From Microbacteriaceae bacterium (GTDB lineage: Bacteria > Actinomycetota > Actinomycetes > Actinomycetales > Microbacteriaceae): 64,000 nucleotides of DNA. Positions 52,039 to 61,820 of this stretch are shown piece by piece; the stretch's first letter is position 1, and each line of letters begins with the position of its first letter. The position numbers and the translations under genes were made by a program. The notes under the pieces were generated by a model. That model made no database searches and was not told where the DNA came from. It saw only the letters and a list, made by a program, of their open reading frames with translations. Location of the stretch: positions 248,001 to 312,000 of the forward strand of contig SCRE01000014.1 of NCBI GenBank assembly GCA_004297935.1, written 5' to 3'.

Positions 52039-54342
52039 TCACGGTGTCGGGATCGGCAGGCCGGGATGAGGGGGCTGCTGGGACTGTGACGGCAGGGGCT
52101 GCGATTGCTTCGGCTTCGCCGGAGCGGTCGGTGTCGTCGGCGAGTGCGACGGTCGCGTGGGGCGCGGCGGGTACAGCAACGAACGGGCAGGGGTCGGAAG
52201 ACTGGCTGCAGGATACAGCGAATCGACCGCGGCGAGAATCGGCCGAGCGATGTGGAATTTCACGTCACCGCCATTGATGCCGTGGAAGTATTGGCTGCGC
52301 AGCCGGACTCCGCCGCTGATGTTGCCGACCCAGGTGGCCGTGGCAACCGTGGTCGTCGAGGTGACCAGCCAATTCTGAATCGAGTGGTCCGTGGTCCCGG
52401 TCTTGCCAAGGATCTCGGTGCCGTCGTTGGGGTTGGCCGACGTGGCGGTGCCATTGGTCATGACGTGGTTCAGCGCGTAGGCGACGCCGGTGGCGATGTT
52501 GGCCGGAACTCCCTGCGAGCACGTACTTTTCGGCACGGCATGGTGGGACCCGTCTGCCATGACGATCGCGTCGATCGCGACCGGCGTGCAGACTACGCCG
52601 TGATTGGCGAACGCCGCATACGCGGTGGCCATGGTCAGCGGTGAAATGTAGTTTGTGCCGAGGATCATCGACGGTCCGATGAACCATGGGTTGGATTGCG
52701 GCGACGCCGAGTGCACGAGCAGCTTCTTGGCCGCCCTGGAGATGTCGCACACGTTGCTCTGGGTGCCCATCTGCGCGAATGCGGTGTTCACGGAATTCTC
52801 CGTGGCCGACAAGACGGTCATCCGACCGCCCGCTTCGCCGGCGTCATTTGCGACCTGCCAGGGGCTGTGGAAGCCTCCCGTGCAGCTGCCCGGAAACTGC
52901 GAGCCTTGGAAGACGTGGCCGGATGACGGTGCATCGACGGTCTGGTACAGGGTGTGCCCCTCCTCGAGCCAGGCGGTCAGGTCGAAGGCCTTGAATGAAG
53001 ACCCGGTCTGAAAGCCGGCCGATCCGCCCTGGGCCTGGTCGGTGTTGTAGTTGATCGATGTTGTGCCGGTCGGGGCCGCTGCGGTGTTGTTGAATGTCTT
53101 GTTCTCGACCATGCTCAGCACCTTGCCCGTGCCCACCGCCATGGTGACGTTGGACGACCCGAGGTCGAGCGCTGGGTCGGTCGCCGGAATGTAGGCGCTG
53201 ATGGCGGCCTGCGCCTGGGCCTGCAGGTTCAGATTCAAGCTGGTGTACACCTTCATTCCGCCCAGGTTGAACAATGCGGTGCGATCTGCGGGCGTGGCGC
53301 CGAACACCGGATCTGTGTGCATGATGTCGGAGACGTAGCTGCAGAAGAATCCCGCATCGTACTTGTTGGCGCTCATGCAACCCGATTGGACCGGGTGGAT
53401 GCTGGGTACGATCTTGGTCTTGACCGCATGGGCGTAGCGATCCTTGGTGACCTTGTGGTGGATGAGCATGCGCTTGAGGACATAGTTGCGCCGGGCCAGC
53501 GTACGCGCGAAGCCGTTGGCCGCGTTGTTACCGGGGTTGTCGACCTTACTCTGGTCGATGCGCAGGTTGGCCGGATTGTTCAGGATCGCGATCAGGGTGG
53601 CGGCCTGCCGCAGTTCAAGATCCTTCGCCGAGAGCCCGAAGTAGTACTCCGATGCGGCTTGGATACCGTACACGCTCCCACCGAATCCCGCGATGTTCAG
53701 ATACCCAAGAAGAATCTGGTCTTTGCTGTACCTCTTGTCGACCCCGATCGCGTACCGCATCTCGCGCAATTTGCGCGGAATCGTCACACCGGCCGCGTCG
53801 CGATAACACGCCCTGCGCTTCGTCTTCTGCGCGGCGAGCACGGCCGGCGCGGCATCCGCATTGAACGGCATCGCATCGCACTGTTGCACCAGCACGTTCT
53901 TCACATACTGCTGCGTGATCGTCGATGCACCCTGGATCCTGGACCCGAACATGTTCGCAAGGGCGGCGCGAACGGTTCCGATCGGGTCGATTCCGCCCTC
54001 CTGGTAGAATCGGGGATCCTCGGTCGCCACAGCCGCATCTTTCGCGAACTGCGACACGTCGTTCCATTTCACGCCGACCCGGTTCTGCGCATAGAACGTC
54101 GCAATCGGAACCGCCTTGCCGCTCATCGTCGCGTAGACCGTCGTCGTCTGCGGCAGCGGGCCGATCTTGAGATAATCCGGCAGACCGTCGAACAACGAGA
54201 CACTCGTGCTTGCGGCCATACCGGTGACCTCGATCGTTGGGGCGACGCTCGCGGCAACCAGGGTCCCGGCAAGCGCACTGACGGCGATGAACCCGACGAA
54301 CCCGACGACGGCCGTACCCATCCTGGAGTGTGAACCGGACAT
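52039..54342 (-). CDS. Class A penicillin-binding protein (glycosyltransferase/transpeptidase)
   Basis: 767 residues. One N-terminal membrane segment (VVGFVGFIAVSALAGTLVA). The GT51 glycosyltransferase domain has the catalytic Glu in ATEDPRFYQEGGID and the motif GASTITQQYVKN. The transpeptidase domain has SSFK (in TGSSFKAFDL), SVN (in TENSVNTAF) and KTGTT. The C-terminal tail is Pro/Gln-rich. It polymerises and crosslinks peptidoglycan at the outer membrane face. All catalytic motifs are intact. Confidence 0.95.
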   Translation of the reverse strand: MSGSHSRMGTAVVGFVGFIAVSALAGTLVAASVAPTIEVTGMAASTSVSLFDGLPDYLKIGPLPQTTTVYATMSGKAVPIATFYAQNRVGVKWNDVSQFAKDAAVATEDPRFYQEGGIDPIGTVRAALANMFGSRIQGASTITQQYVKNVLVQQCDAMPFNADAAPAVLAAQKTKRRACYRDAAGVTIPRKLREMRYAIGVDKRYSKDQILLGYLNIAGFGGSVYGIQAASEYYFGLSAKDLELRQAATLIAILNNPANLRIDQSKVDNPGNNAANGFARTLARRNYVLKRMLIHHKVTKDRYAHAVKTKIVPSIHPVQSGCMSANKYDAGFFCSYVSDIMHTDPVFGATPADRTALFNLGGMKVYTSLNLNLQAQAQAAISAYIPATDPALDLGSSNVTMAVGTGKVLSMVENKTFNNTAAAPTGTTSINYNTDQAQGGSAGFQTGSSFKAFDLTAWLEEGHTLYQTVDAPSSGHVFQGSQFPGSCTGGFHSPWQVANDAGEAGGRMTVLSATENSVNTAFAQMGTQSNVCDISRAAKKLLVHSASPQSNPWFIGPSMILGTNYISPLTMATAYAAFANHGVVCTPVAIDAIVMADGSHHAVPKSTCSQGVPANIATGVAYALNHVMTNGTATSANPNDGTEILGKTGTTDHSIQNWLVTSTTTVATATWVGNISGGVRLRSQYFHGINGGDVKFHIARPILAAVDSLYPAASLPTPARSLLYPPRPTRPSHSPTTPTAPAKPKQSQPLPSQSQQPPHPGLPIPTP

Positions 54343-54503
54343 GGGCGGGAGACTATGACCGAAATCTTCGAGGAACGTGAAGCCTGAGCCCGTACCGGCC
54401 CAGAAGCCGGCCGGCCAGGCGTACCCCGGAGGCGCCTGCGCCCTGCGCTGACGGGCATAGTTGTCGCGGGCCTCGCTGGTTCGCGGGACCTGAGAAGATT
54501 CTC

Positions 54504-55991
54504 ATGGCGGGATGGCGGCCACGCGGATTTTGGTTCCGTACTGTCGAGAGAGTGTCACACACGCAGCCGATCACCGCGTCGAGGCACACGCCCGTCGGGT
54601 CGACGAGCGGACTGCGCGGCGCCGCGCCGCTGAGACGGCCCCCGCGACGGCGCATTTCACCGCCTTTGGTTGCCGCCTATGCCTGGTGCTGCACGCATCC
54701 TCGCCTGATGACGTTGCTGATCGGAATTGTCGCATTCGCCGTTGCGTGGTTGCGATTGCCTGACATCGCGCGTGGCACGCTGTGGGCCGAGGACGGCCGC
54801 AACTTTCTGCAGGACGCGTTGAATTCAGGCCCCATCGACACGTTGTTGCGCCCCTATGCCGGTTACTTGCAACTTCTGCCGCGCGTCATCGCAGGCCTCA
54901 CCGTGCAGTTCGTCCCCGTGGCGTTGTATGCGCAGGCGATGACCGCGGGATCGTGCATTGCGGCAGCGGTGATGGCGTCGATCGTCTTCGTCAGCTCGGC
55001 GGACGTCGTTCGCTGGATGCCGGCGCGGGCGTTCATCGCGCTGCTGACGGTGCTGGCACCGCTGGTTCCGCGTGAGGTGTCGGGCAACACTGCGAACCTG
55101 CACTCGCTGGTGCTGTGGACGATGTTCTGGATGCTGCTGTACCGGCCGCGAACGCGCTGGGGCTCGTACCTCTTCGGCCTGCTGGCACTGATGGGCGGCT
55201 TGACCGAGATTCAGGCGGTCTTTCTGTTTCCGTTGTTTCTGTGGCGCTTGCGAGACAAGGCGCGCCTGTGGCCTCGCCTTGGATGCTTGATCGGAGTCGT
55301 GGTGCAGGTATGCGTCAGCCTGCTGTGGCCGCGGCACGCCGATCACAACCCGGCCGTCGGACTCGGCTCCATGGTCTACGGGTTTCTGATCAACAGCGTC
55401 GTGCCGGCGTGGATCCCGCAGAAGGCGATCGGGCCTGCCCTGGTGTGGGGCGGGCCGATCCTGTGCATCGCGTTGTGCGCGCCGATCATCGTGGCGCTCG
55501 TCGTTTGCCTGCGCCACGGGTCGGCCGTTCAGCGCGTCACCGCGCTCGGCCTCCTCTGGGTGTCGATCGTTGTCTACTGCGTATCCGTTTTTGAGAACCG
55601 GCAAAGCTTCTATCAGTACGCGGCAATGGCTCCGGACGCACTGAACTCTGTGTGGCTGACGCGATATGGCGTTGTTCCATCGATGATGCTGTGTTCGCTG
55701 ATCCCGTTGGCCGTCGCGGCTGTTCGCGGGAACACCCGCCGCGCGGGCCGCAGCGCGGACCGCCGCGGCGCGGTCGCCAGAGTCGCGATGCCCTGCGTGG
55801 CCATTGCGCTGCTGGCGTCGCTGCTGGTGCAGTTCGGCCCGCAAGACACTCGGCGGTCGCACGGCCCAGCGTGGCAACCGCAGATCGTCAAACTTGACGT
55901 CGCCTGCCGGTACATGCCCGACTCGGCCGTGGTCACGGTGCGGGAAACCATCGGGTGGTATGTCCATCTCACGTGTGGTCGCCTTGAGTGA
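54504..55991 (+). CDS. Polytopic membrane protein, GT-C-like, function unknown
   Basis: 495 residues with roughly ten hydrophobic segments and an extracytoplasmic loop after the first helix containing LWAEDGRNFLQDALNSG, an acidic loop placement reminiscent of GT-C glycosyltransferases. GGLTEIQAVFLFPLF and MAPDALNSVWLTRYG are other conserved-looking segments. It is divergent from the PBP gene and overlaps the acyltransferase gene, suggesting joint action on a surface polymer. I do not recognise a named family. Confidence 0.7.
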   Translation: MAGWRPRGFWFRTVERVSHTQPITASRHTPVGSTSGLRGAAPLRRPPRRRISPPLVAAYAWCCTHPRLMTLLIGIVAFAVAWLRLPDIARGTLWAEDGRNFLQDALNSGPIDTLLRPYAGYLQLLPRVIAGLTVQFVPVALYAQAMTAGSCIAAAVMASIVFVSSADVVRWMPARAFIALLTVLAPLVPREVSGNTANLHSLVLWTMFWMLLYRPRTRWGSYLFGLLALMGGLTEIQAVFLFPLFLWRLRDKARLWPRLGCLIGVVVQVCVSLLWPRHADHNPAVGLGSMVYGFLINSVVPAWIPQKAIGPALVWGGPILCIALCAPIIVALVVCLRHGSAVQRVTALGLLWVSIVVYCVSVFENRQSFYQYAAMAPDALNSVWLTRYGVVPSMMLCSLIPLAVAAVRGNTRRAGRSADRRGAVARVAMPCVAIALLASLLVQFGPQDTRRSHGPAWQPQIVKLDVACRYMPDSAVVTVRETIGWYVHLTCGRLE

Positions 55992-57015
55992 TGTCGGAGC
56001 GTGGCCCGCCGCACTGCCAAGCGGGTCCGCCACACGGTCGGGCGGCATTGATGCGGTGCGGGTGTTCGGAATCGCGGCCGTCGTCGCCGGGCATTGCCTT
56101 ACGAACCCGCTCGTGCGTCCGTTGTTCTACACGTGGCATGTGCCATTGTTCTTCTTTCTTGCAGGCTATTTCTGGAATCACAACCGGGCACTAGACAACG
56201 AACTCGCTACGCGCACCCGGACCCTCGCAGTTCCGTATGCGATGTGGTTCGTCCTCATCGCGATTCCCTTCGTCGCGCTGGACTCGAGTCTCGAGGGCAC
56301 GACCTGGTCGCGACTGTTCAGCCCGTTCGCCAACGGGCAGAGCTCCGCGATGCCGTACACCACGTTCTGGTTTGTCGCCGTTTTGTTCGTTTGCACTCTT
56401 CTGCTGCGATGTCTGTGGCTGCTTCCGCGCCCCGTCGTCTGGTCAATTGCCATTGCGGGAGCCGTTCTCGGATACTGGGCAGGCGATGCGCTGGCTCGGA
56501 CGCCGCTGTCGATCGGGTCGGCGCTGCCGTGCCTGATTTTCATGATGCTCGGCACAACGGCCAGAACGGCGCGCTCTCACATCAGGGCCCCGGCGCGGAC
56601 GGGACTGGGTCTTATTGTGATCTCTGCCGCGACCATAACGGTCGGAGTGTCTGCGCCGGTCGATATCAAGCAGGGCGACTACGGCACCCCGGTGCTGAGC
56701 ATCGTCGTGGCTGCACTGATCGCGTTCGGGCTGGTTTTGACCGCGGAGGCGTGCTTCGAGCACTTGCCCGCGCGAGTGGGCCGGATCGCCACGCAGCTGT
56801 CCTATGGCGGGTTCATGGTGGTGCTGACCCATCCGCTGGTGCTCTGGCTGATACTCACCTTCGGGCCGACGGCCCCCGGCTGGGTCCTCTTCGTCGTCTG
56901 CTCAGCGGTTCCCTGGTTGGCCGCTTGGCTGGCTCTTCGCACGCCGCTGTCGTCATGGCTGACCGGAGTCCGATGTCTGACCGCGCGCTGCCGGCCGCTG
57001 GGAGGCACAACCTGA
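55960..57015 (+). CDS. Membrane acyltransferase (acyltransferase 3/OafA-like family)
   Basis: About 351 residues from ATG 55960, overlapping the preceding gene; a GTG at 55975 is also possible. Acyltransferase-3 hallmarks are GIDAVRVFGIAAVVAGH with the early catalytic-type His, and FYTWHVPLFFFLAGYFWN, followed by about ten membrane helices. These enzymes O-acetylate or O-acylate sugars of surface glycans using cytosolic acyl-CoA. Context with a GT-C-like protein supports envelope modification. Confidence 0.86.
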   Translation: MSISRVVALSDVGAWPAALPSGSATRSGGIDAVRVFGIAAVVAGHCLTNPLVRPLFYTWHVPLFFFLAGYFWNHNRALDNELATRTRTLAVPYAMWFVLIAIPFVALDSSLEGTTWSRLFSPFANGQSSAMPYTTFWFVAVLFVCTLLLRCLWLLPRPVVWSIAIAGAVLGYWAGDALARTPLSIGSALPCLIFMMLGTTARTARSHIRAPARTGLGLIVISAATITVGVSAPVDIKQGDYGTPVLSIVVAALIAFGLVLTAEACFEHLPARVGRIATQLSYGGFMVVLTHPLVLWLILTFGPTAPGWVLFVVCSAVPWLAAWLALRTPLSSWLTGVRCLTARCRPLGGTT

Positions 57016-57029
57016 AGGGGTAGATCGAC

Positions 57030-57719
57030 ATGCTAAGTTCACAGATTCTGCAATCAGGATTCCTCAATCCGCAATCCTTGATCGACGCTGCCGGTCCGTG
57101 GGCGCTCGTGGTGGTGTGCGGGGTGATCTTTGCGGAGACCGGGCTGCTGATCGGATTCTTCCTGCCGGGTGACACCCTCCTGTTCTTCACCGGCGTGCTC
57201 GCCTTCACTGGGCATCTGCAGCAGCCGTTGTGGCTGATCGTGGTGGCGATCGGAGTAGCGGCTATTGTGGGCGCCGAGACGGGTTATCTGATCGGTCGGC
57301 GGGTAGGGCCCACCATCTTCGAGCGCCGGGAGTCTGGGGTGTTCAGCCGGGCGAGCCTGGAGCGCGCGCAACGGTTCTTCGATCGGTTCGGGTCGGCATC
57401 GATTCTGCTGGCGCGATTCATCCCGGTGGTACGCACATTTATCCCGGTGGCCGCGGGAGTTGCAGGGATGCGAAGGGTCACCTTCACAATCTTCAATGTT
57501 CTCGGCGCGTTCGCGTGGTCGACCGCCGTTACGTGCGCTGGCTATCTTCTCGGCCAGATCCCCGGTGTGTCTGGCTTCGTGTCGCAGTACATCGATATCG
57601 TGTTGGCGGGCATCGTCGTGTGCTCCGTGACCCCAGTGATCATCCGTGCGATCAGGCTGCGAGACCGGCGACGAATGGCCTCCGCGGAGTCGCGGCCTTC
57701 AGATCACTCGGAGAACTAG
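57030..57719 (+). CDS. DedA-family membrane protein
   Basis: 229 residues. Signature segments are FAETGLLIGFFLPGDTLLF near the N-terminus, GYLIGRRVGP, and FDRFGSASILLARFIPVVRTFIPVAAGVAGM, the VTT-domain core with its conserved arginines and prolines. DedA proteins act in membrane lipid transport (undecaprenyl phosphate or phosphatidylethanolamine flipping) and proton-dependent homeostasis. Fifteen bases separate it from the acyltransferase gene. Confidence 0.92.
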   Translation: MLSSQILQSGFLNPQSLIDAAGPWALVVVCGVIFAETGLLIGFFLPGDTLLFFTGVLAFTGHLQQPLWLIVVAIGVAAIVGAETGYLIGRRVGPTIFERRESGVFSRASLERAQRFFDRFGSASILLARFIPVVRTFIPVAAGVAGMRRVTFTIFNVLGAFAWSTAVTCAGYLLGQIPGVSGFVSQYIDIVLAGIVVCSVTPVIIRAIRLRDRRRMASAESRPSDHSEN

Positions 57720-57761
57720 TCAGTGCGCGAGCGAGAATCCGCCGAATCAGCGCGTCGCTCG

Positions 57762-57791
57762 GAGTGAGTGGATTCAGAGTGAATGGATGCT
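57762..57791 (+). repeat. Tandem 15-base direct repeat upstream of the ABC operon
   Basis: GAGTGAGTGGATTCA (57762) is followed directly by GAGTGAATGGATGCT (57777). It lies about 90 bases before the ABC ATPase start. Direct repeats of this kind are typical OmpR-type response-regulator sites; binding by the regulator encoded in the operon is a guess. Confidence 0.35.
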
Positions 57792-57878
57792 GGGTGCTTG
57801 CTCCGAGATCGCCGGCAGTGCCAGCACGGACGTCACCTCTCATCGTGGTCTCATCTGCCCGTCCATATCGTCGATGGC

Positions 57879-58616
57879 ATGTCGACATTTGCTATTCGAA
57901 CTTGTGAGCTCGGGAAATCATATGGGGAGCGTCACGCCCTCGAAGGCCTGACGCTGGACATCGCGCAGGGCGAGGTTTTCGGTCTGCTCGGTCACAACGG
58001 TGCAGGAAAAACGACGACGGTCAGCATCCTTACCGGGCTGCTGCCGCCCACACGGGGCACCGCCGAGGTCGCCGGATACGACGTCGTTGGCGACGCACGC
58101 AGCGTGCGGCGCTCGATCGGCTATCTTCCTGAAAACGTACAGTTCTACGACCACTTGACCGTGCGTGAGAACCTGAGGTTCTTCGGTCGACTATCGGGGT
58201 TGCGCAAGCCGGATGCGCGCATCTCCGAGGTGCTCGCCTTTCTCGGTTTCGAAGGGGTGGAGAATCGGCGCATCGGCGGGTTCAGCAAGGGCATGAGACA
58301 ACGCATCGGCATTGCCCAAGCGATTCTCCATCGGCCCGCAGTCTTGTTCCTCGACGAGCCGACTTCAGGATTGGACCCGGAAGGGGTGCGAGACCTGCGG
58401 GAGACCATCGCGCGGTTGAACGGCGAGTCGGGAATGACGATCTTCATGAACACGCACCTGCTGTCCGAGGTCACCAAGACCTGCACGAGCATTGGGATAC
58501 TTCGCAATGGGCGACTGGTGCACACCGATTCGATCGGCGCAACCCTAGAGGCCTTCCCCGGGGACGACTCCCTGGAATCCCTGTACTTCCACCTCGAATC
58601 CGCGCCCGTCCGGTGA
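57879..58616 (+). CDS. ABC transporter ATP-binding protein
   Basis: 245 residues from ATG 57879. Walker A LLGHNGAGKTTT, Q-loop IGYLPENVQFYDHLTV, signature FSKGMRQRIGIAQAI and Walker B VLFLDEPTSGLDPEG. This belongs to the CcmA/NatA-type exporter ATPases. It is followed by two permease genes with overlaps, so it forms a complete export or membrane-repair ABC system, possibly for an envelope-active compound. No substrate clue. Confidence 0.93.
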   Translation: MSTFAIRTCELGKSYGERHALEGLTLDIAQGEVFGLLGHNGAGKTTTVSILTGLLPPTRGTAEVAGYDVVGDARSVRRSIGYLPENVQFYDHLTVRENLRFFGRLSGLRKPDARISEVLAFLGFEGVENRRIGGFSKGMRQRIGIAQAILHRPAVLFLDEPTSGLDPEGVRDLRETIARLNGESGMTIFMNTHLLSEVTKTCTSIGILRNGRLVHTDSIGATLEAFPGDDSLESLYFHLESAPVR

Positions 58617-59515
58617 ACGGGTTCACCGCGTCGGTACGGCACGAGCTCCTCTGCACCCGGCGGGCACGAATGCCGCACCTCCTGCTCGTCGTCTTCGTGG
58701 GGATGGTGGCCGTATCCGTTTTCATCGGATGGTCGGGCAGAAGCACAGTGTCTGCCGTCTACCATCAGATCACCGCTCAGGGGCTGACGAGTGCACCGGA
58801 TCCGTTCAAGGCCACGTCCCCGCTCTACTACACACACAATGCGGTCATCTACGTGGTTCTGATCGGAGCGCTGCTGGCCATACTCCTTGGCGTGCAAGCG
58901 ACGATACGGGATCGGAAAGCGGCAACGTCGGTACTGGTTCTCAGCCGCCCGGGCGGGCGGGCCGGCAGACTCCTTGGCCAGCTCACCGCGCTGAGCATCG
59001 TACTGGCGGTGGCCATGGCTGCCGGCACGGTCATCAGCTGGGTCGGGATCACCGTTATCACCGGTTCCGCGCTGGGCCCCGATGCGACTCTTCGGCTTGC
59101 CGCATTCGGAGTGGTCTCCTGCGTGTTTCTTGCGGGGTTCGCGTTGATCGGAATGCTGTCGGGTATCTATTGCAAAAAGGAGACAACGGCACTGCTCGCA
59201 CCGGTCATCGCCTGGAGCGTGATCACCTTCGTGCTACCCCAGCTGGGAACGGCCGCGCGCCCCGTGGCGCTGTTGAATCCGGTGCCGTCCGTTCCACCGC
59301 CGCACGGCGGATTCTTCGGCGTCGTCAACATGTTCGTCGGTCCGATCTCGATCACCGAACAGTTCAAGACCGTGGCGGGTGTCTTGCTGGGCAACGACTC
59401 AGCCACGGGCAGCCCCGCCGAGGGAGTCGTCATTCTGGCCGCCTTCCTCGCCATTCTGATCGCACTGGTTCTGCTGACCTCCCGGCAGAGATTGAGGAGC
59501 CCTCTCAATGAATAG
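58613..59515 (+). CDS. ABC transporter permease, first subunit
   Basis: 300 residues, ABC-2/NosY-like permease with about six hydrophobic segments. The motif KAATSVLVLSRPGGRAGRLLG follows the second helix, typical of this family's cytoplasmic loop. Overlaps the ATPase stop by four bases and the second permease start by eight. Confidence 0.87.
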   Translation: MNGFTASVRHELLCTRRARMPHLLLVVFVGMVAVSVFIGWSGRSTVSAVYHQITAQGLTSAPDPFKATSPLYYTHNAVIYVVLIGALLAILLGVQATIRDRKAATSVLVLSRPGGRAGRLLGQLTALSIVLAVAMAAGTVISWVGITVITGSALGPDATLRLAAFGVVSCVFLAGFALIGMLSGIYCKKETTALLAPVIAWSVITFVLPQLGTAARPVALLNPVPSVPPPHGGFFGVVNMFVGPISITEQFKTVAGVLLGNDSATGSPAEGVVILAAFLAILIALVLLTSRQRLRSPLNE

Positions 59516-60473
59516 TGTTGCGACGATCGCACTCAAAGAACTCCTCGATCTGCGGAGAAGCCTGCTTCTGGTCATCCTGATCGGATTCCTCACGGCTGCG
59601 ATCGTGCTCTCGGTTGTGATCGGGGCAGCCGATTTCCGGGTGCGCCTCGACGCATACAATCTCTACACCCAGCAGTTGGCCCAGGCCGGGAATCCCGTTG
59701 CCGCGACACCTCCCCAACTGTTCCCGATGCAACTGCTACAAGGCGGCATCGAATACATCGAAATCCTCGGTGCGTTGTTCGCCGTTGTGATCGGGTACGG
59801 GACGATCGCGAAAGAGAAGTACCGCGGAACCCTCGATCTGATCCTCACACGACCGCTGGGGAGATATTCGCTGGCTGGAGGAAAACTCGTCGGGCTGGCC
59901 GTGCTGTGGCTTCTCGTGGTCGTCTTCCTCGCCGTTGTCTCGCTCGCCGCGATCGTCGGGGTCGGCGGCGCATCGGTCGGCATCCACGAGATCCTGCGGA
60001 TAGCCATCGTCTCTGCGGCGGCGTGGGCCTATCTCATGTTCTGGAGTGCACTGTCGATCGTCCTGACCAGTGCGACGAAGAGGCTCACGATCGGGCTCAT
60101 CATCGGGCTCGTGTTGTGGCTTGTCATCGTTCTCATCCTGCCTCAGATCGGCGACACATTAGACCCCGACAATCAGGTGCCAGGCGGCCTGTTCGCCTCG
60201 CTTCAGATCAAACGGGCCGATGAGCTCGCCGTCATGGCGCATTTCACCGGATACGAAGCCGTGCGAAATGCGATCGAGGTGTCATCCATCGAGAAACACT
60301 TCGAGCGCTTCTGCTTTGCGATGCTGGGCATCAAGATCCAGTACAACCAGCAACCGCTCGCCGCCATCTGGGCGGATATGTGGCCATACGCGCTGACGCT
60401 TGCGACCGCAACCGCCGCTTCGATAGCCGCCGCCGTGATCACCACGACCCGCCGCACACTGCAAAGGAAATGA
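59508..60473 (+). CDS. ABC transporter permease, second subunit
   Basis: 321 residues, same NosY-like family: EKYRGTLDLILTRPLGRYSLAGGKL after the second membrane segment parallels the loop of the first permease. A large extracytoplasmic stretch lies before the last helix (QIGDTLDPDNQVPGGLF). It probably forms a heterodimeric channel with the preceding gene product. Confidence 0.87.
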   Translation: MNSVATIALKELLDLRRSLLLVILIGFLTAAIVLSVVIGAADFRVRLDAYNLYTQQLAQAGNPVAATPPQLFPMQLLQGGIEYIEILGALFAVVIGYGTIAKEKYRGTLDLILTRPLGRYSLAGGKLVGLAVLWLLVVVFLAVVSLAAIVGVGGASVGIHEILRIAIVSAAAWAYLMFWSALSIVLTSATKRLTIGLIIGLVLWLVIVLILPQIGDTLDPDNQVPGGLFASLQIKRADELAVMAHFTGYEAVRNAIEVSSIEKHFERFCFAMLGIKIQYNQQPLAAIWADMWPYALTLATATAASIAAAVITTTRRTLQRK

Positions 60474-60474
60474 C

Positions 60475-61053
60475 ATGAAGAAGAAAATAGCCCACACCAT
60501 CCTCACCATGGTCGTCGCCGCCGTGTTCGCGACCGGTGCCGTGACGGCTCTCGGCGGGTGTACGACATCCGGGGCCGGAGCATCGTCACAGACATCAGAT
60601 AGCACGCCACACGTGCTCCCGACGACGAAGAATCCGATCGTCAATACCAGTACCGTGCCCGGGCTGACGGTCCTGCAGGCCGTGGCGGAGAACAACGTCG
60701 ACCCGTCGACCAAGAAGCCGATCGCAGATAGGCTTCAAGTGACTCTGAAGAACTCCTCGACCAGCACGCTGGACGGCTTCCAGATCTACTACACGATGAC
60801 GGACACGAAGACCCACAAGTCGGAGTCCTACTACCAGCCGCTGACAGGGTTGACGATTGCGCCGGGTGCGGTCGCCACCGTCTATTTCGACAATCAGCAC
60901 GGAGCCAACCACTATCCGGAGAACACGTTCAGCATCTACCGCACATCGCAGAACAACGTCGTGTTCTCCATCGAGGTGAGCGCGAAAGGGGCAGCCGTCG
61001 CGACGGCATCCGCGGTGAAAGGCAAGGGCACCGGTGAGGTGGTCGGCGGATGA
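60475..61053 (+). CDS. Secreted lipoprotein linked to the ABC operon
   Basis: 192 residues. Signal peptide with lipobox LGGC, a Ser/Thr-rich linker, then a compact beta-rich domain (LQVTLKNSSTSTLDGFQIYY, followed by TIAPGAVATVYFDN) like FxLYD-type extracellular domains. It starts two bases after the second permease stop. As an extracytoplasmic partner it may bind the transporter's substrate or sense envelope stress. No named family recognised. Confidence 0.75.
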   Translation: MKKKIAHTILTMVVAAVFATGAVTALGGCTTSGAGASSQTSDSTPHVLPTTKNPIVNTSTVPGLTVLQAVAENNVDPSTKKPIADRLQVTLKNSSTSTLDGFQIYYTMTDTKTHKSESYYQPLTGLTIAPGAVATVYFDNQHGANHYPENTFSIYRTSQNNVVFSIEVSAKGAAVATASAVKGKGTGEVVGG

Positions 61054-61124
61054 CCCCACCGCCGCACAGAGTAACCTCCTTCACAACGGACACGAGAACC
61101 TGATTGGAGGGCGGTCTCCCCACT

Positions 61125-61820
61125 ATGAGACTGCTTGTCGTAGAAGATGACGCCCGCATCGCAGACCTGGTGCGGCGCGCCCTTGCGGAGTGCGGTTACG
61201 CCGTCGATGTTGCACGGGATGCCGACTCCGCCATTGTCGCGTTCGAGACAGAAGCGTACGACCTGGTCGTTCTCGATATCATGCTACCCGGGATGGCCCG
61301 CGGCGGCATCGATGTGTGCAAGCGGATCCGAAGCACCAGTTCGGGCCTTCCCGTCTTGATGCTCACCGCGCTCGACACGCTGGCTGCCAAGGTGGAAGCG
61401 CTCGACGCAGGAGCAGACGACTATGTGGTGAAACCGTTTCACGTTGCCGAACTGACAGCACGAGCCCGAGCATTGCTCCGACGGGCTCCTCGCGCTCACC
61501 CGCCGAAACTCGAGGTCAGGGGGGTCACCCTTGACCCTGCGACACGCAGCGCCAATCGGGAAGGCCGGAACATTGCGCTCACGGCGAAAGAGTACGCCGT
61601 GCTCGAGTATTTGATGCGCAACCCCGACACCGTCATCAGTTCAAGCGAGCTGATCGATCATGCCTGGGACCGCAACTACATCGGCTACAGCAACGTCGTG
61701 CAGACGTACATCAGGTACTTGCGCAAGAAGCTGGTACTTCCCGGAGAGACCGATATCATCGAGACACGGCGCGGTTCTGGTTACATCATCTCCAGCCGCG
61801 GCACCAGAATGTCGGAGTGA
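61125..61820 (+). CDS. OmpR-family response regulator
   Basis: 231 residues from ATG 61125; a TTG at 61104 is an alternative because GGAGG sits far upstream of the ATG. The receiver domain has the acidic pair in VEDDARI, the phospho-acceptor Asp51 in VVLDIMLPG, and Lys in DDYVVKPFHV. The C-terminal winged helix has ALTAKEYAVLEYLMRNPD and VVQTYIRYLRKKL. It acts with the overlapping sensor kinase and probably controls the adjacent ABC/lipoprotein genes. Confidence 0.94.
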   Translation: MRLLVVEDDARIADLVRRALAECGYAVDVARDADSAIVAFETEAYDLVVLDIMLPGMARGGIDVCKRIRSTSSGLPVLMLTALDTLAAKVEALDAGADDYVVKPFHVAELTARARALLRRAPRAHPPKLEVRGVTLDPATRSANREGRNIALTAKEYAVLEYLMRNPDTVISSSELIDHAWDRNYIGYSNVVQTYIRYLRKKLVLPGETDIIETRRGSGYIISSRGTRMSE